Of a DNA stretch of 64,000 nt, positions 61,190 to 64,000 are shown piece by piece. The position numbers and the translations under genes are program-made. Location: assembly GCA_029834535.1 (NCBI GenBank), contig JAQMWT010000105.1, positions 80,822-144,821 on the forward strand, read 5' to 3'. This DNA is from Chrysophaeum taylorii. Lineage: Eukaryota > Sar > Pelagophyceae > Pelagomonadales > Pelagomonadaceae. Within the stretch, counting starts at the first letter, position 1; every line of letters starts with the position of its first letter. The notes beneath the pieces are model-generated. The model was not told the origin of the DNA. It saw nothing but the letters and a program-made list of their open reading frames with translations, and ran no database searches.

Positions 61190-62474
61190 GTAAATAATCA
61201 AACGGTCGGTCTGCAGGACTCAACGCTGACGGCAAGCTTCGCCGCTCAGGTGAAATTCGCTGGTCTAGAGTTGTGCAGATCGACATTAATAAACACATCG
61301 TGTCAGGTGGCACGACGGACGCCAAGACCAACGGTGCGTCTGGAGAAGCCGGCCCACTCAAAATCAGGGCATCGTCAGCAACTCCGAAATCATCCAGATT
61401 CAGAGTCTGTAATCGGACGGTGCGGTCCTACGCGAAGCGGGACACGGCGACAGTATAACTGCGTCTGTCGCGGCTCGTGATGATCTAAATTGTTCATCTG
61501 AAGTAAATGTCGTTCGTCGGCGTAACCAGTGCGGCGGCGAACTTGCTGCTGTTGCACAGAGTGGCCGGAACTGCGCGCAAATGGAGCGGATGGCTGAAAC
61601 CAACAATCGCACGCGACAGCTCATCAAACTAGGAGTTATGTCGTAAAAATTGACGACGTAGCACGGGCAAACGTGCAACGTAAGCAATAAAGCGCCTGCT
61701 CTATCAACCACATGAAGAAACCAGCCATCTTGCATAATTTCATCGTCCAGTGGGTAGCGGTGACTCGCTTCAACATCTCTGGAAGTCAAGTTGCACAGAG
61801 CGGAGTGTACGCAGGGTGGCGACGCGACACATCGACGACGACCATTCCGCGGGTAAATAAGATTCGATCAACCGTAAGGTTGTAACATGCTGACCACACA
61901 ATGTGCTGCACCACAGGAATATTCGGAAAGTTTTGCGTGGTGGATCTGGTTGGCGGTGTCCGACGCATCGAGTGCCTAACACGCTGAAACGACGTCCCCC
62001 GTTTCGTTGGCTCGTTGGAGACCTGTACGTCGGCTCCAATGAACAGCATCACTAACTTGCGATAAGAGATTGGAAGCCATTGAACGGCATATCGGCGGCG
62101 GATCTCCGCTTCGGTGATCTCGCGGCATTTCTTTTATCTTTTGACCTTCGAGCAGAAATCGTCGCTACCTTCAGGCAGGTCGTTTGAGGGTGGACTTGTC
62201 CGTCATAGCGGTCATAGCGTCCTTCTGCACCGTGCTCAACAGCATCGGCGGGGAGATTGGTCGCATCATGCGTCGAAACGACTGACAAACGGTGGAAAGG
62301 GTTCCCACTGTCGTATCCTTCTTCACATTTTTCCGTAAGTTCGTTGATCGTAGAGACGAACTCATCTTCGTACCTAACGATATCACCAATCGCAAGGCTT
62401 CGCCTTGAGTGACGATCGTCGCACTTCTTCGTGGCGGCCGCCACCGAAGCAGGACCGGTCGCGCTCTTCGCCAA
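61190..62474 (-). pseudogene. C5 cytosine-DNA methyltransferase inside Gypsy-3, decayed
   Basis: The second copy of the enzyme. The minus-strand frame 62052-62474 is the upstream linker (AIGDIVRYEDE, as GDIVRYQDEL in Gypsy-1). MLFIGADV.V (about 62040) is a damaged motif I, and FPNIPVVQH follows. In other frames are SPPCVHSA (motif IV with the catalytic Cys, about 61813-61838), LCKMAGFFMWLIEQ (motif VI, about 61695-61735), and YVVNFYDITPSLMSCRVRLL (motif VIII, about 61613-61672). SVVPPDTM (motif X-like) is near 61330 and leads into the pre-RT linker shared with Gypsy-1. More frame changes than in Gypsy-1, but the catalytic motif is conserved. Confidence 0.7.
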
Positions 62475-63300
62475 AACATTTCGTTAACTCGACAATGCTG
62501 TCGTTCTCAACAAACGACGACGAAAGCGTCCTTTTCCATAGCTTCGACAAAATAACCGGTAGGTTGTACGTTCGACCGGGCTCGATTTGAAGCGTGCGCG
62601 CAACGCGCGTTACTTCTGCGCGTCTTCTCCCGGAGCTGGGGAGAATTTGGTCGGAGCATGTCCCGCATAGCGCCTGGCCTTACGTTCCGGCGGCGGGCTT
62701 CGGAGGGTGGCTGTCGTGCTCAAACGAGCGTAAACTCGAGTCTTGACCAGGTGAGACTCTGCCGAAAGGCATCGGTTGTGATTGTAAATCGACGGTTATC
62801 GGTTCCGATCGTAATCGACCGGGTCACGATTGGTGCATCGACTCGTTCATCCTTTACTTTAATCTTGCGCCCGTAGACGACTTGGGTTCGACAAAAACAG
62901 ATCCGATCATGGGGAAAATCCACGATGGCTCACTAAAACTCGTATATCGCGCCCTCCCAACAGGAACAGACGATTACGTATCGACCTTAATAGCGACAAT
63001 GGGCGGCGTCATCGGCGAGCGACCGAAGGGCGATCCAACGATGGATCGTCGTCGTATTCAACCTGATCCGTACAGCTTGCGCTTAATCGGAGTTCGCCTT
63101 CATCGAAAATCAACTGATCTTTGGTCAACTTTTTGACCATTTCTCGGCTAACGCTAAGAAACATCTGCCATTCCATCGACACCAATGGTCGTCGAGGGTT
63201 TTGGACCGTCACGATTTTGTAGGTAGGTGACAGACGCAGCGTTAGAGAACCGTATCTAAACAATGAGGGTAATCAAATCTTCGATCGTCTTGCCATCTCG
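62475..63300 (-). pseudogene. Gypsy-3 protease region, decayed
   Basis: The frame 62720-62923 (FPHDRICFCRTQVVYGRK) matches VVDYPRNRISFYRTRV of Gypsy-1, the C-terminal part of a retropepsin. Upstream DNA (about 62960-63020) encodes PIVAIKVDT in another frame, matching APIVAIVADT. 63009-63263 is the linker. Confidence 0.55.
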
Positions 63301-64000
63301 CGTCAACGAAGTGTGAGCATCGGAGCTCTGATCGGCTGTCTCCGGGGTTGGGCATCGATACCGCGGCGAGCTTTTGATATTGTCTGTTTGTTGGCGTCTT
63401 CGCCATAATGCTCGCCAGGCCTCTTTATCTGGCGGCTTTCTTTAAGACAATCTCAGAGGGGAGTCCGTGCTGGTAGGGGATCCTGGTCTTCGTAGTTCAC
63501 GGAAGCAAAGGACCCCTCCATAAATGAGCATTTCGTCTTTTTAAGAATACATCTGTAAATTCATTCGTCGCCTGCTGATCCTCATCAGCATCGGCGATCG
63601 GTTCCGTGTCAGCTGCGGCTTTGAGTCTGCAGCTGCGCGTTTGTTCTGGCTTCTTCAGCAAGAAATTCTGAGCTTTCGTCCACCAATCCTGCAGGTTCAT
63701 TCTGAGTCGTCTTCGTCACACTCGAGAACGCTGCATCTTCTTCATAAATCTATCCTTCCGGCAGCGTATCGGTCTCGATCCGTAGTAATCGAAACCGTTT
63801 CGGGGGTCCGCAGGAAAAGATGGCGTCCCCCGACGTCAACTCTGTCATAAAATCGTCATCTGCAACACTCGCGCTGGTCATCGTCCTTCAGTCGAATGCG
63901 CGCACGAGCTATCACTGCAGAAATTCATGGAGCTCACAGCCAGTTCGGTCCTCCAGCGGTCGTCTTTGGAGGGTCAAGAAAGAGATAAGCCATTTGAATA
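63301..64000 (-). pseudogene. Gypsy-3 gag-protease linker
   Basis: The frame 63497-63700 (WWTKAQNFLLKKPEQTR) matches LWTRVQTF..AKKPPERKE of Gypsy-1 (about 8920-8980). The rest is acidic and poorly conserved. The window ends before gag. Confidence 0.55.

Larger units (their letters stand above)
56933..64000 (-). mobile_element. Gypsy-3: Ty3/Gypsy element, minus strand, cut by window end
   Basis: A third copy of the Gypsy family, reading right to left: gag-protease linker at the window edge (63500-63700), protease (about 62720-63260), methyltransferase (about 61190-62474), RT, RNase H, integrase and 3' LTR (56933-57267). The integrase frame is intact; all other blocks are broken. Its 5' LTR and gag lie beyond the window. 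Confidence 0.85.

Noticed and set aside
1-64000. tRNA, rRNA or snRNA genes
   Set aside because: I looked for cloverleaf B-box-like sequences and conserved rRNA segments by eye and found none; a covariance-model scan would be decisive.

Overview
This is a gene-poor, transposon-dominated stretch of a nuclear eukaryotic genome. The best clue to the host is an intron-containing TALE homeodomain (15961-16732) of a type I associate with stramenopiles. A gene with 37-residue LANTAWAFA repeats and a RAP domain (51573-53501) belongs to a class common in plastid-bearing protists. A photosynthetic stramenopile is my preferred reading, but this is inference. I saw no bacterial operon structure, rRNA, tRNA or CRISPR array.

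Layout. 1-1142 is the 3' end of a hAT DNA transposon whose longer copy lies at 17623-20678. 1244-3694 is a decayed, unrecognised minus-strand coding region. 5280-15825 is a degenerate Ty3/Gypsy LTR retrotransposon (Gypsy-1). Between its protease and reverse transcriptase it carries the remains of a C5 cytosine-DNA methyltransferase. 15961-16732 is a probable host gene that joins a TALE homeodomain to a RING-H2 finger, with introns of 104 and 35 bases. 20.7-29.7 kb is a mosaic: a 1-kb non-autonomous hAT, an inverted pair of an unrecognised element (X), and scraps of the Gypsy and hAT families. 29744-34842 is a degenerate Ty1/Copia element with very short LTRs and an internal 36-base minisatellite. 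35646-43149 is the youngest element (Gypsy-2). It has near-identical LTRs and a 5-bp target duplication, but lacks the protease-methyltransferase block.

43409-45115 (minus) is an uninterrupted gene for a PD-(D/E)XK-like plus protein-kinase protein that resembles Crinkler-type effectors. 46386-48718 (minus) joins the 3' end of a non-LTR retrotransposon (LINE) to a Helitron Rep N-terminal fragment. 48744-49795 is an internally deleted Copia element with a target duplication. 51070-53501 is the RAP gene. 53525-56215 is a tandem triplication of a dead Helitron helicase end. 56933-64000 is a third Gypsy copy (Gypsy-3, minus), cut by the window edge, with a second decayed methyltransferase.

How the parts relate. 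Gypsy-1 and Gypsy-3 share the order gag, protease, methyltransferase, RT-RNaseH, integrase, C-terminal extension. Gypsy-2 has lost the protease and methyltransferase yet inserted recently, so it was probably mobilised in trans. Five short sequences that looked like random repeats are 5'-truncated copies of the LINE 3' end. Four have flanking duplications or near-duplications, and two sit inside Copia elements, which gives relative ages. Only three loci look like intact host-type genes: the homeobox-RING gene, the nuclease-kinase gene and the RAP gene.
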